A stretch of 64,000 bases of DNA from assembly GCA_910588295.1 (NCBI GenBank), contig CAJUQO010000003.1:62001-126000 (forward strand), in the 5' to 3' direction. Shown piece by piece: positions 24,835-33,946 of the stretch; the first letter of the stretch is position 1, and the number at the start of each line of letters is the position of its first letter. The notes under the pieces were generated by a model, which ran no database searches, was not told the origin of the DNA, and saw only the letters and a program-made list of their open reading frames with translations. The DNA is from an uncultured Lachnospiraceae bacterium. Its GTDB lineage: Bacteria; Bacillota; Clostridia; Lachnospirales; Lachnospiraceae. The position numbers were made by a program, and so were the translations under genes.

Positions 24835-26199
24835 ATGATCAATATATTTGAGGTACATGAGACCAATAAGATGATCGAGCAGGAGAACCTGGATGTGCGT
24901 ACGATTACGCTGGGCATCAGCCTTCTGGACTGTGTTGATGCCGATCTGGATGCGGTTTGTGAGAAGATTTATACGAAGATCACTGCCTTGGCGAATGATC
25001 TGGTGAAGACCGGCGAGGATATTTCTCTTGAGTATGGGATTCCCATTGTGAATAAACGGATCTCCATCACTCCGGCGGCCCTGGTGGGCGGCGCGGCCTG
25101 CAAGTCCCCGGAGGATTTCGTGCAGATCGCCCGCACGTTGGATCGGGCGGCCAAGGAGGTGGGCGTGAATTTCCTTGGCGGCTATTCGGCTTTGGTGGCA
25201 AAGGGCATGACGAAGGCGGATGAACTGTTGATCCGCTCCATTCCCGAAGCCCTGTCCGTGACGGAGCGGGTGTGCAGCTCCGTCAATGTGGGCTCCACAA
25301 AGACGGGCATCAACATGGATGCGGTGCGGTTGATGGGGGATATTGTCCATGAGACGGCGGAGCGTACCGCCGATCAGGACTCTCTGGGCTGCGCAAAGCT
25401 GGTGGTATTCTGTAACGCGCCGGATGATAATCCCTTTATGGCCGGGGCTTTCCACGGCGTGACCGAGGCGGACGCCATCATCAATGTGGGTGTCAGCGGC
25501 CCGGGCGTGGTGAAATATGCCCTGGAACAGGTGCGGGGAGCTGATTTTGAACAGCTCTGCGAGACTATAAAGAAAACGGCTTTCAAGATCACCCGTGTAG
25601 GCCAGCTGGTGGCCCAGGAGGCTTCCCGCCGTCTGGGTATACCCTTCGGTATCATCGATCTGTCCCTGGCGCCCACCCCGGCGGTGGGGGATTCCGTGGC
25701 GGAGATCCTGCAGGAGATCGGCCTGGAGTCCGTCGGCGCACCGGGTACTACGGCGGCTTTGGCCCTGCTGAATGATCAGGTGAAAAAAGGCGGTGTGATG
25801 GCTTCCTCCTATGTGGGGGGCTTAAGCGGCGCGTTTATCCCGGTCAGCGAGGATCAGGGGATGATCCAGGCCGTGAATGCCGGTTCCCTGACCCTGGAGA
25901 AACTGGAGGCCATGACTTGCGTATGCTCCGTAGGGCTGGATATGATCGCCATTCCCGGTGATACGGCGTCCACGACTATCGCGGGCATCATTGCCGACGA
26001 GATGGCCATCGGAATGGTGAACCAGAAGACCACGGCCGTGCGCCTGATCCCGGTGATCGGGAAGGACGTGGGCGAGGTGGTGGAGTTCGGCGGCCTGCTG
26101 GGTTATGCGCCGATCATGCCGGTGAACCGGTTTTCCTGTGAGGGATTTGTGAACCGTGGCGGCCGGATACCGGCGCCGATCCACAGTTTTAAAAATTAA
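24835..26199 (+). CDS. UPF0210 (DUF711) PFL-like protein
   Basis: The 454-residue protein belongs to UPF0210/DUF711, a family with a pyruvate formate-lyase-like barrel but no known reaction. Conserved segments include RTITLGISLLDC, NVGVSGPGVVKYAL and IPAPIHSFKN at the end. ATG 24835 is six bases after GGAGGTGA; the TTG at 24829 overlaps that site. No radical glycine motif of true PFL was recognised. Its coupling to an ACT protein suggests amino acid or one-carbon metabolism, but this is inference. Confidence 0.9.
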   Translation: MINIFEVHETNKMIEQENLDVRTITLGISLLDCVDADLDAVCEKIYTKITALANDLVKTGEDISLEYGIPIVNKRISITPAALVGGAACKSPEDFVQIARTLDRAAKEVGVNFLGGYSALVAKGMTKADELLIRSIPEALSVTERVCSSVNVGSTKTGINMDAVRLMGDIVHETAERTADQDSLGCAKLVVFCNAPDDNPFMAGAFHGVTEADAIINVGVSGPGVVKYALEQVRGADFEQLCETIKKTAFKITRVGQLVAQEASRRLGIPFGIIDLSLAPTPAVGDSVAEILQEIGLESVGAPGTTAALALLNDQVKKGGVMASSYVGGLSGAFIPVSEDQGMIQAVNAGSLTLEKLEAMTCVCSVGLDMIAIPGDTASTTIAGIIADEMAIGMVNQKTTAVRLIPVIGKDVGEVVEFGGLLGYAPIMPVNRFSCEGFVNRGGRIPAPIHSFKN

Positions 26200-26220
26200 T
26201 TTAAAGAATGATAGAGTATG

Positions 26221-26250
26221 GGACAATCGGGGGGAGGATTCCGATTGTCC
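26221..26250. terminator. Hairpin between convergent genes
   Basis: GGACAATCGG and CCGATTGTCC form a perfect 10-bp stem around ten bases, between UPF0210 and the minus-strand alkyltransferase-like gene, overlapping the latter's stop. Neither side has a T run, so termination strength is uncertain. Confidence 0.5.
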
Positions 26251-26726
26251 TACAATGTAAATAATGCTTTCTCGTAATCTTTCACATAATATCGAATGTT
26301 CTTTCGGCCTTTTTGGATAATGATATGCCCCTCTTTTTCGAGCAGCTTTTTTTGTGCTTCAATACCGCCGGGATATTTTGGGTTTAGTTCCCCATTGGCT
26401 TTCAGCGTTCTCCAATAAGGTGTTTTATCATTGTTTCTCTGAAAACTTGCCCATGCGGCAATCGAGACGAATATTCCTGCTGTAATCGGCTCTGTAAAAT
26501 CAGCTCCGTTTGCGTTTGCAAAATATTCCCTTATTGCACCTACCGTGAGCAGCTTTCCCAATGGTACGAGCCGCATTACTTTGTCATAGTCAATCGGCGG
26601 CGCAAAATACATCCTGTCTCCGCCATATTTTTCTATGCTTTTTTCATCCGTAATTGTCTGGAACTTCGGCATATCCTTACTGTCGTTCAACATTGCGTTA
26701 AAATCCTTCTTATTTTCATTTGCCAT
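26250..26726 (-). CDS. Alkyltransferase-like (MGMT-family) DNA-binding protein
   Basis: The C-terminal half has the DNA-binding fold of O6-methylguanine-DNA methyltransferases. The motif corresponding to the catalytic PCHR reads TPYWR, so the methyl-accepting cysteine is missing. Such alkyltransferase-like proteins bind O6-alkylguanine and hand it to nucleotide excision repair. The 158-residue protein also has an N-terminal extension with IEKYGGDRMYFAPPIDYDKV, typical of the Clostridial version. ATG 26726 follows AGGAGG. It is divergent from the GNAT gene. Confidence 0.75.
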   Translation of the reverse strand: MANENKKDFNAMLNDSKDMPKFQTITDEKSIEKYGGDRMYFAPPIDYDKVMRLVPLGKLLTVGAIREYFANANGADFTEPITAGIFVSIAAWASFQRNNDKTPYWRTLKANGELNPKYPGGIEAQKKLLEKEGHIIIQKGRKNIRYYVKDYEKALFTL

Positions 26727-26837
26727 AACTAAGCACCTCCTGCCTACAAGCATATACCAAAGAAAAAATGTATGCAATGAGACAGTTTGAAAAAACACAA
26801 AAGGAACAAAAAATCAAAATTTGCGGAGGCAGACGGA

Positions 26838-27392
26838 ATGATTATTAAAGATATACATTTCACATTAAGAGATGGGCGAGAAGCAGTAATTCGAAGCCCC
26901 AGGGACGAGGATGCCGAGAGCATGCTGCATTATCTGTGTGTTTCGTCAGGAGAAACAGACTTTCTTCTGCGGTATCCGGAGGAATGTAAACAATATACGG
27001 TTGAAGATGAGAAAAAGCTTTTTGCCCAAAAGAATGAATCAGAGCATCAGGCCATGCTGGTATGCCTGGTAGACGGAAAAGTTGCCGGCAGTTGTGTCAT
27101 TTCTGTCTATACAGAAATGAAGATGAAGCATCGCGCCGCTGTTGCCATTGCTCTGCTCCGCGAATACTGGAACCAGGGAATAGGGACACGGATGCTTCAG
27201 GAAATGATCCACATTGCGGAAAGCTTTGAAGATATTATTCAGATAGAGCTGGAATACGTGGAAGGAAATATCCGCGCACGGCATCTATATGAAAAAATGG
27301 GATTTAGAATAACCGGAGTCCGCCTTGATGCTATCCGATTAAAAAACGGGTCGTTACTTAATGAGTATATGATGGTAAAGAAAATAAAGTGA
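26838..27392 (+). CDS. GNAT-family N-acetyltransferase
   Basis: The 184-residue protein has the GNAT fold with the acetyl-CoA loop REYWNQGIGTRML (Q/R-x-x-G-x-G/A) and the C-terminal NIRARHLYEKMGFRITG. The substrate cannot be told; similar single-domain enzymes acetylate protein N-termini, amino acids or drugs. ATG 26838 follows GCGGAGGC; a longer frame from 26787 lacks a ribosome site. Confidence 0.88.
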   Translation: MIIKDIHFTLRDGREAVIRSPRDEDAESMLHYLCVSSGETDFLLRYPEECKQYTVEDEKKLFAQKNESEHQAMLVCLVDGKVAGSCVISVYTEMKMKHRAAVAIALLREYWNQGIGTRMLQEMIHIAESFEDIIQIELEYVEGNIRARHLYEKMGFRITGVRLDAIRLKNGSLLNEYMMVKKIK

Positions 27393-27621
27393 CGAACTCT
27401 CGTTGTGGATCAGAATTTGGCGAAACAGGTGCGTGATGGGTAAAAAATTATCAGAAATCCCGGTTTGCCTGTGAGCGGTTCAGGCAAAAACGGGATATCA
27501 GGAAAGAGGATATCATATAGAGCAGCCGTAGTATTTGTCATCTCATCTGCGTTTTAATGGTATCAGGCGGGATATGGGGAGCATTTCCTCATCATCGGGC
27601 CATATATGGAGGTGACAGATT
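27393..27621. other. Intergenic region with an imperfect hairpin
   Basis: Bases 27457-27471 and 27481-27496 form an imperfect stem (ATCCCG/CGGGAT plus TTTGCCTG/CAGGCAAA with bulges) around a nine-base loop. No T run follows on the plus strand. No further gene was found; GGAGGTGA at the right end belongs to the next gene. Confidence 0.5.
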
Positions 27622-28713
27622 ATGAAAAAGAGGAAACTGACGGGAATTTGTCTGGCAGTCTGTGTGATGGGCGCCGCTGTGACAGCCTGTTCGGCGCAAG
27701 GACAGGCGGAGAACGGCAGTCCGGCATCCACGGAAGGGGTACAATACACCGACGGAATTGCCGAAGAACCGGGGAATGACGGAGAAGACGGCAAAGCGGT
27801 GTCCGGCATCGTCGATGGAACAGTATCTGGCCAGGGGACAGGGGATGAAGCCGGCAGTCCGGCCGAACCGGCTGACGGTCAGGGGGAAACAGAAGGCGGT
27901 CTCCCGGCGGAGCTGCTGAAAGACTCTTATCTGAACGGCCCTGATACCTGTCCGTATGTGACCTTTGTCTCCGACGGCCCGGTGACGGCCCAGGGCGGCA
28001 GATTCCTCCTGTCGGCCGCGGAGGACGGGGATCTCTGGCGCTATGATGAGTTTGAGATATTAAAACGGTACATGCACGGAGAATGGAGCCAGGTGCCCAT
28101 TATCACCGGAATGTGCGGAAATACTTCTTATTACGATGTCCCGGCAGACGAACCAGAGGCGATGGATATAGAATGGCAATGGCTTTATGGCGAGCTGCCC
28201 CCCGGTATCTATTGCCTGGAAAAGAATATTTTTCCCGGGAAAGTTCTGGACGCGGATTATGAGGATATGGACGAGAAGACGATAGCCATGGAGGAAGCAA
28301 AGAAACATGTCTGCGCGCCCTTTGCCATCCATGGGGAGCCGGATATCCAAATGGAGGTCTGGGACGTCACGCCCACGGGATTGAAACTGCAGTTTACCCA
28401 TATGCCGGGCAAGGCGCGGGACACAACGGAGTACGATTTTGGCTCCTGGTACGAGCTGGAGCAGTATACGGAAGGGGAATGGAAAACTCTGCCTGTATAC
28501 GCCGAGGCTGAATATGCATGGGAGGATTTGGCTTATAGTATTCCCGCCGAGGGTTCCCAGGTGCTGGAGATTGACTGGGAATGGCTGTATGGATCTCTGG
28601 AGGACGGTACATACCGTATCCACAAGAATATATATCCCGAAAAGGACGCGTCCCGGGATCTGTCGATGTACACGGCTTTTTGGGTAGAAAAATGCCGGGA
28701 AGGTGAAGAGTAA
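27622..28713 (+). CDS. Lipoprotein with two Ig-like repeats
   Basis: The 363-residue protein has a lipoprotein signal peptide ending in the lipobox VTAC (C23), a long acidic low-complexity linker to about residue 95, and two related domains of about 125 residues. Each ends in a WxWLYGxL-G-Y-K-NI-P-K motif (WQWLYGELPPGIYCLEKNI, then WEWLYGSLEDGTYRIHKNI), typical of the bacterial Ig-like domains of Clostridial lipoproteins. It should be anchored outside the membrane; ligand or partner is unknown. GGAGGTGA precedes the ATG. The stop codon lies within the target duplication of the element at 28716. Confidence 0.82.
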   Translation: MKKRKLTGICLAVCVMGAAVTACSAQGQAENGSPASTEGVQYTDGIAEEPGNDGEDGKAVSGIVDGTVSGQGTGDEAGSPAEPADGQGETEGGLPAELLKDSYLNGPDTCPYVTFVSDGPVTAQGGRFLLSAAEDGDLWRYDEFEILKRYMHGEWSQVPIITGMCGNTSYYDVPADEPEAMDIEWQWLYGELPPGIYCLEKNIFPGKVLDADYEDMDEKTIAMEEAKKHVCAPFAIHGEPDIQMEVWDVTPTGLKLQFTHMPGKARDTTEYDFGSWYELEQYTEGEWKTLPVYAEAEYAWEDLAYSIPAEGSQVLEIDWEWLYGSLEDGTYRIHKNIYPEKDASRDLSMYTAFWVEKCREGEE

Positions 28714-28715
28714 GT

Positions 28716-28744
28716 GTAACCGTTCAGCTTGGCTGAACTGTTAC
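28716..28744. mobile_element. 29-bp IS66-like micro-element with perfect 8-bp target duplication
   Basis: The element is almost all terminal repeat: GTAACCGTTCAGC, a three-base loop, then GCTGAACTGTTAC, a 13-bp inverted repeat with one mismatch. It is flanked by gagtaagt at 28708-28715 and 28745-28752. The left copy contains the stop codon of the lipoprotein gene, so the insertion added DNA exactly behind that gene. As RNA it would form a stable hairpin. Confidence 0.8.
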
Positions 28745-28780
28745 GAGTAAGTATGGGAAAGATAATCAGGGGAAGGAAAT

Positions 28781-29443
28781 ATGGAAATTCAGAGCCTTAT
28801 TGTATCTGGTATGGAATTGGTCGGAACGATTGCTTTTGCCGCATCAGGCGCAATGGTTGGGATCCACTGTAGAATGGATGTTTTTGGCGTATGTGTGCTG
28901 GGAGTGATTACGGCCGTGGGCGGCGGTATGACAAGGGATATTATTCTTGGAAATGTCCCCGGAGCGCTGACAAATCCGGTGTATGTGGCGGCCGCCGTTG
29001 TCACGGCCCTGGTGCTGTTTGCCGTTTTGTATTTTAAAGTCAATGTTTTGCAGGGCAGGATCGGTATCGTATATGATAAGGTTATGCTGGTCATGGATTC
29101 GACAGGGCTTGGCATATTTACGGCGGCAGGCGTGATCACCGGAATAAACGCGGGGTATATCGGGGACATTTTTTTGCTGACGGTTCTCGGTACCTTGACC
29201 GGTGTGGGCGGCGGACTTTTGCGCGATGTGATGGCGGGGCAGCCGCCCTATATTTTTGTAAAACATGTATACGCCTGTGCTTCGGTGACGGGGGCGGTGT
29301 GCTGTGTGTGGGTTTATAGGCTGTTCGGACAGGTTCCGGCCATGTTCATAGCGTCCGGGGTGGTCATGGCAATTCGGTTTCTGGCCGCGCATTTTCGGTG
29401 GAATCTGCCGCATGTAAGTTGGGAAAGGAAAAAGCAGCTATGA
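28781..29443 (+). CDS. TRIC-type trimeric cation channel family protein (UPF0126)
   Basis: The 220-residue membrane protein has seven hydrophobic segments and two copies of the GGG-x-x-RD motif (VGGGMTRDIILG near 47-58 and VGGGLLRDVMAG near 142-153), the mark of the UPF0126/YadS family, now known to be prokaryotic relatives of TRIC channels that conduct K+ or other monovalent cations. It overlaps sbcD by four bases (ATGA), so the two are translationally coupled although no functional link is known. Confidence 0.9.
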   Translation: MEIQSLIVSGMELVGTIAFAASGAMVGIHCRMDVFGVCVLGVITAVGGGMTRDIILGNVPGALTNPVYVAAAVVTALVLFAVLYFKVNVLQGRIGIVYDKVMLVMDSTGLGIFTAAGVITGINAGYIGDIFLLTVLGTLTGVGGGLLRDVMAGQPPYIFVKHVYACASVTGAVCCVWVYRLFGQVPAMFIASGVVMAIRFLAAHFRWNLPHVSWERKKQL

Positions 29444-30588
29444 AATTTTTTCATTTATCCGATCTCCATATTGGACTGAAACTGATGAACCGAGATCTGC
29501 GGGAGGATCAGGAATATATTTTGGGACAGATCGTCCGTCTGGCCGGGTGTGAGAAACCGGATGCCATTGTGATCGCGGGTGATATCTATGATAAAGCTGT
29601 CCCCTCTGCGGAGGCGGTGGAGGTTTTCGATCATTTTATTGCGGCGCTGACCGAGGCGGCTCCTGACACGGTGGTCATGATGATCAGCGGGAACCATGAC
29701 AGCGCTCCCCGGGTCAACTGTTTCCGGAGCGTGCTCTCCCGGCAGAAGCTCTACATGATCGGACAGCCGCCCCGGACGGAGGAGGAATATATCGAAAAAG
29801 TCACGCTGCGGGACGGATACGGCCCTGTGAATTTTTACCTGCTTCCCTTTGTGAAGCCGTCCATGGTCCGGCAGATCGCGGGAGCGGATGAGAACGGCAA
29901 TTGTCTTTCCTATAAGGATACGCTGTACCGGTTGATCGGGCGGGAGCAGGTTGACAGCGGAGAACGGAATGTCCTGGTGAGCCATCAGTTTTATCTGCCT
30001 GCGGGGAAGAAAGCGGAGGATGTGGAGCGGATGGATTCGGAGATACGCACCGTGGGAAATATCGACGAGGTGTCCGCCGATGTGCTGAAGCCCTTTGACT
30101 ATGCCGCTCTGGGGCACATCCACAAACCGATGAAAGTGGGTAAGGAGGTCTACCGTTACTGCGGCACGCCTTTGGCCTGTTCTGTCAGCGAGGCGGGGCA
30201 GGACAAGGGAGTGGTGATGGTGGAAATGGGAGCCAAAGGCGGGGAGATCAGGATCACCGTCCTGCCGCTGGAACCTCTGCGCCAGGTGCGCGTCATCCGG
30301 GGCAGCCTGGAGGAAGTGCTGGGGGAAGCCTGTGAGGATTACGTCACAGTCATTCTCACCGACAGGGCGGATCTGGATATGCTGGACATGCAGGATCGCA
30401 TCCGCCTTGCCTTTCCCTGTTTGCTGGAGATCAGGAGAGAAAATCTCAGGCCGGTGGCTGTCGGCGGAGAGGCCGCGGTTCATGCGGATCTGGATCCCCT
30501 TGCCTTGTGCTGTGCTTTTTTATCGGATCTGGATGATACGGAGAAGGAGATTCTGCGGGATGTAATTCATACTGTGCAGGAGGCATAA
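29440..30588 (+). CDS. sbcD: Exonuclease SbcD
   Basis: SbcD is the Mre11-type nuclease that, with SbcC, cuts hairpins and processes double-strand ends. The 382-residue protein has the metallophosphoesterase motifs in order: SDLHIG, GDIYD, SGNHDS, VSHQF and GHIHKP. ATG 29440 overlaps the previous stop; a longer frame has no ribosome site. sbcC starts four bases after its stop. Confidence 0.96.
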   Translation: MKFFHLSDLHIGLKLMNRDLREDQEYILGQIVRLAGCEKPDAIVIAGDIYDKAVPSAEAVEVFDHFIAALTEAAPDTVVMMISGNHDSAPRVNCFRSVLSRQKLYMIGQPPRTEEEYIEKVTLRDGYGPVNFYLLPFVKPSMVRQIAGADENGNCLSYKDTLYRLIGREQVDSGERNVLVSHQFYLPAGKKAEDVERMDSEIRTVGNIDEVSADVLKPFDYAALGHIHKPMKVGKEVYRYCGTPLACSVSEAGQDKGVVMVEMGAKGGEIRITVLPLEPLRQVRVIRGSLEEVLGEACEDYVTVILTDRADLDMLDMQDRIRLAFPCLLEIRRENLRPVAVGGEAAVHADLDPLALCCAFLSDLDDTEKEILRDVIHTVQEA

Positions 30589-30591
30589 CAG

Positions 30592-33500
30592 ATGAAGCCA
30601 ATAAAACTGACGATGGAAGCCTTTGGCTCCTACAGGAACAAAACAGTCATTGATTTCACAAAAACAAACCAGAATCTTTTTCTGATCACCGGGGATACCG
30701 GGGCGGGCAAAACGACCATATTTGACGCACTGGTATTTGCGCTGTACGGAGAGGCCAGCTCCTCGGCCAATAAAAAGGACGGTATGGAATTGCAGAGCCA
30801 GTTTGCGGGACTGGAAGTGGAGCCCTTTGTGGAACTGGAATTCTCCGTGGGCGCGCGGAGAGACCGGTATACGGTGCGCCGCATTCCCCGCCATCAGCGG
30901 CCGCTAAAGAGAGGTAGGGGAATCAAGGAGGAGAGCGGGACGGTTTCCCTGCTTATGCCTGACGGCACGGAGTATCCCCAGAAGGAGACGGACAGGAAGC
31001 TGGAGGAGATTGTCGGTCTGACCAAAAGCCAGTTCATGCAGGTGGCCATGATCGCCCAGGGTGAGTTTATGGAGATGCTTCGTGCCAAATCTGACGATAA
31101 GAAGGTGGTCTTTCGGAAGCTGTTCAATACAAAGTTATTTCAGGACATCGCGGAAGAACTCTTCAGGCGGAAGAAGTCCAGGGAAAAGGAAGTGGAGACA
31201 ATCCGGATCGTGTTTCAGACAGAGGCCGCCCATGTGGCCGTTCCCGAAAACTACGGGCGGGCCGGGGAATGGCAGTCGGTAAGGCAGCGCATAGAAAAAG
31301 CGGGAAAGCCCACGATTACGGATATGGAAGCGCTGCTTGATGAGCTGCGGCTTTTGTGTGAAGCGCTGGAAGCGGACAGAGACCGGGCCCGGGAAGCTTT
31401 TGCACAGGCCAGTGCGCACAGGGACGAGATGGCAGACGCCTGTACAAAGGCGGAGGAATTGCTCATATTTTTTGATCAGTTGGAGAAAGCTGCGGAGGAG
31501 TTGGCGTGGTGCCGGGAAAATGAAAAGGAAGTAGAAGAAGCCAGGGCTTTGATCACGGGGTTGCGGAGCGCTTACAGCATTCGGGCGGAATATCAGCTAT
31601 ACGAAAGCGTTTTGAAACAGACGATGGCCACCCGAACCAAGTTGGAAAAGCAGCAAAAGCTGCTGCCCGAGCTGGAACGGGCGGAGCAGAAGACCGTCGC
31701 GGACGAAATCGAGGCAGGTAAGCTGTATGAACAGGAATTGGAAATATGCAGCAGAATTGAAGACCGTGTGAAAAGGGCCCTGGAGTTATTTGAAAAAGTA
31801 GAAAAAGCCAGGAAAGAGGAGGCCGACGCCCAGGCGGCTTTGGATGAGGCCAAAGAGGCGGCCCGGACGGAGGCGGACAGGCTGGGCGCCCTGGAAAAGC
31901 AGGAGAAAGAGTGGCGGGAGCAGTCGGAGCGGCTGGCCGGCGCGGAGAAAGGGCTGGCCCTGTGGAAAGTGAAGGATGATGCGGCGGATGGACTGGCCCG
32001 GGAAGCCGAGGCGGTCTGCAAAGCGCAGAAAAATATTGAGGAACAGAGGAAAAAAGCCGGGCAGGCAAAAAAAGACTATGTGTTGGCCAGCGCAATCTAT
32101 GAAAAAGAAAACAGCTGCTATGAAGAAATGAGGAAGGCTTTTCTCGATGAGCAGGCAGGTTTCCTTGCCGGCGAGCTGAAAGCAGGAGAGCCCTGTCCGG
32201 TCTGCGGTTCCCGGGAACATCCCAATCCCTGCGGGCGTACAGAGATTCACGAGGAATTGTCCCGGGAAGTTGTTGACAATATGGCCGAGACGGTCAATGA
32301 GCTGCGTGCCAGGCAGGAAAAACTGGCCGCAGAGGCCAGATCCCGGGGAGACATTCTTGCCGAGAGTGAGAGACGTTTTAAAGAGGATACGGAAAAACTG
32401 TACCGGCAGATGGAAGAATGGGATGATCTCCTTGTTATTTCTTCAGAAATGACTCCGGGAGAGGCGAAAAAGCTGCTCGATCATGGAAAGCAGCGCATAC
32501 AGGCGGAAGGAAAGCAGCTTGAGAGCGATGTACAGACATACCGGAAACTCCAGGATTCTCTGCGCACGGTGGATCAGGAAAAGGAAAAGCTTCAGACCGC
32601 GGTGGAACAGACCAGGGAACGGATGGCGGCGGCGGCCGGCGTATGGGAGGCGAAACGGGCGGCCCTGAACGCCCTGGAGCAGGGAAAAGAGTATCCGTCA
32701 GAAACTGACGCCCGCCAGGCGGGGCTTGCGGCCAGACAGGCCAGAGACGAAAAGAACGCTGCCCATCAAGCGGCAAAAAAGGCGGCAAAGGATGCGAAAT
32801 CCGGCAAGGAGAGCGCGGAAACACTGGTTCGCCAATACTCCCGGGAACTGCCGGTACAGGAAGAACAGTGTAGGCGGCGCCGGGACGCTTATGAGGCGGT
32901 CATGGCCCGAAAAGCCATGGCCGAGAAGGCGTGGATGGCCCTTGTTAAAGAGTATGATAGTGAGGAGGCGGACAGACGGCAGAATACGGTGGATTCTTAT
33001 AATAAGAAGAAGGCATCCGCCGAACAGATGCAGGCGTCTGCTCGGGAGGCTATCGGAGGCAGAGAAAAACCGGCGCTGGCAGACAGGCAGCGGGAAAAAG
33101 ATGAGGCTGAGGAAAAGCGAAACGCGGCCCAGGAAACATTAAGGCAATGTGAAGCGTGTTACCGTGCGGCGGATAATGCCCGTAAAGCCATGGCTCCCAA
33201 AATGCCAGAGCGGAAAAAGGCCGTGGAAGAGCACGCGAAGCTGGATACATTGTACAGGCTGGTGTCCGGGAATGTGAAGGGATCCCGGATGGATCTGGAA
33301 ACTTATGTGCAGCGGTACTATCTGGAAAAAATCCTCCATGCGGCCAACCGCCGCTTTCGGGATATGTCCGCCGGGCAGTTTGAGCTCCGGATGTGCGATT
33401 TGAAAAAGGCTGGCGAGGGAAAAAACAGAGGGCTGGATCTGATGGTGCATTCTACGGTTACGGGGAAGGAGCGGGAGATCCGTACCCTGTCCGGCGGGGA

Positions 33501-33780
33501 ATCTTTCATGGCGGCCCTGTCTTTGTCTCTGGGCATGGCTGATCAGATTTGCGAGACGTCTGCGGCCATCAGCCTGGATATCATGTTTATCGACGAGGGT
33601 TTTGGCTCCCTCGACGAGCATTCCCGCAGCCAAGCGGTGCGGGTGCTCCAGGAGATGGCCGGCGGCTCCAGGCTGGTGGGCATTATTTCCCATGTGACGG
33701 AACTAAAGCAGGAGATCGACGATCAGCTCATCGTCCGGAAGGATGAGGAGGGCAGCCATGTGCGGTGGCAGATCAGTTAA
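30592..33780 (+). CDS. sbcC: Exonuclease SbcC (Rad50-type ATPase)
   Basis: SbcC is the SMC-like ATPase that controls SbcD. The 1062-residue protein has Walker A (GDTGAGKTTIFDAL) near residue 35, long coiled coils, the zinc hook CPVCGSREHP with cysteines at 535 and 538 in the middle, and the C-terminal signature TLSGGESFMAALSLSLG and Walker B IMFIDEGFGSLDE. Length and symmetry of the coils are normal. It closes the TRIC-sbcD-sbcC unit. Confidence 0.96.
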   Translation: MKPIKLTMEAFGSYRNKTVIDFTKTNQNLFLITGDTGAGKTTIFDALVFALYGEASSSANKKDGMELQSQFAGLEVEPFVELEFSVGARRDRYTVRRIPRHQRPLKRGRGIKEESGTVSLLMPDGTEYPQKETDRKLEEIVGLTKSQFMQVAMIAQGEFMEMLRAKSDDKKVVFRKLFNTKLFQDIAEELFRRKKSREKEVETIRIVFQTEAAHVAVPENYGRAGEWQSVRQRIEKAGKPTITDMEALLDELRLLCEALEADRDRAREAFAQASAHRDEMADACTKAEELLIFFDQLEKAAEELAWCRENEKEVEEARALITGLRSAYSIRAEYQLYESVLKQTMATRTKLEKQQKLLPELERAEQKTVADEIEAGKLYEQELEICSRIEDRVKRALELFEKVEKARKEEADAQAALDEAKEAARTEADRLGALEKQEKEWREQSERLAGAEKGLALWKVKDDAADGLAREAEAVCKAQKNIEEQRKKAGQAKKDYVLASAIYEKENSCYEEMRKAFLDEQAGFLAGELKAGEPCPVCGSREHPNPCGRTEIHEELSREVVDNMAETVNELRARQEKLAAEARSRGDILAESERRFKEDTEKLYRQMEEWDDLLVISSEMTPGEAKKLLDHGKQRIQAEGKQLESDVQTYRKLQDSLRTVDQEKEKLQTAVEQTRERMAAAAGVWEAKRAALNALEQGKEYPSETDARQAGLAARQARDEKNAAHQAAKKAAKDAKSGKESAETLVRQYSRELPVQEEQCRRRRDAYEAVMARKAMAEKAWMALVKEYDSEEADRRQNTVDSYNKKKASAEQMQASAREAIGGREKPALADRQREKDEAEEKRNAAQETLRQCEACYRAADNARKAMAPKMPERKKAVEEHAKLDTLYRLVSGNVKGSRMDLETYVQRYYLEKILHAANRRFRDMSAGQFELRMCDLKKAGEGKNRGLDLMVHSTVTGKEREIRTLSGGESFMAALSLSLGMADQICETSAAISLDIMFIDEGFGSLDEHSRSQAVRVLQEMAGGSRLVGIISHVTELKQEIDDQLIVRKDEEGSHVRWQIS

Positions 33781-33862
33781 AAAAAGAGATTGTTCTGTGG
33801 GCCTATGTGCGGAAATTATTAAAAGAAAATGAAAAATCAGGAATATTTCGGGCGAATACCCA

Positions 33863-33891
33863 TTGAAAAACGGGGGAGGTTACTTTATAAT
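33863..33891 (+). promoter_or_regulatory. Promoter of the decarboxylase operon
   Basis: TTGAAA at 33863-33868 and a perfect TATAAT at 33886-33891 with a 17-base spacer, 55 bases before the first gene. Confidence 0.85.
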
Positions 33892-33946
33892 GTATCATGG
33901 CTGAAATTGGTGTATATTATTATTATAGAAAATGGAGGGCTGAAAA

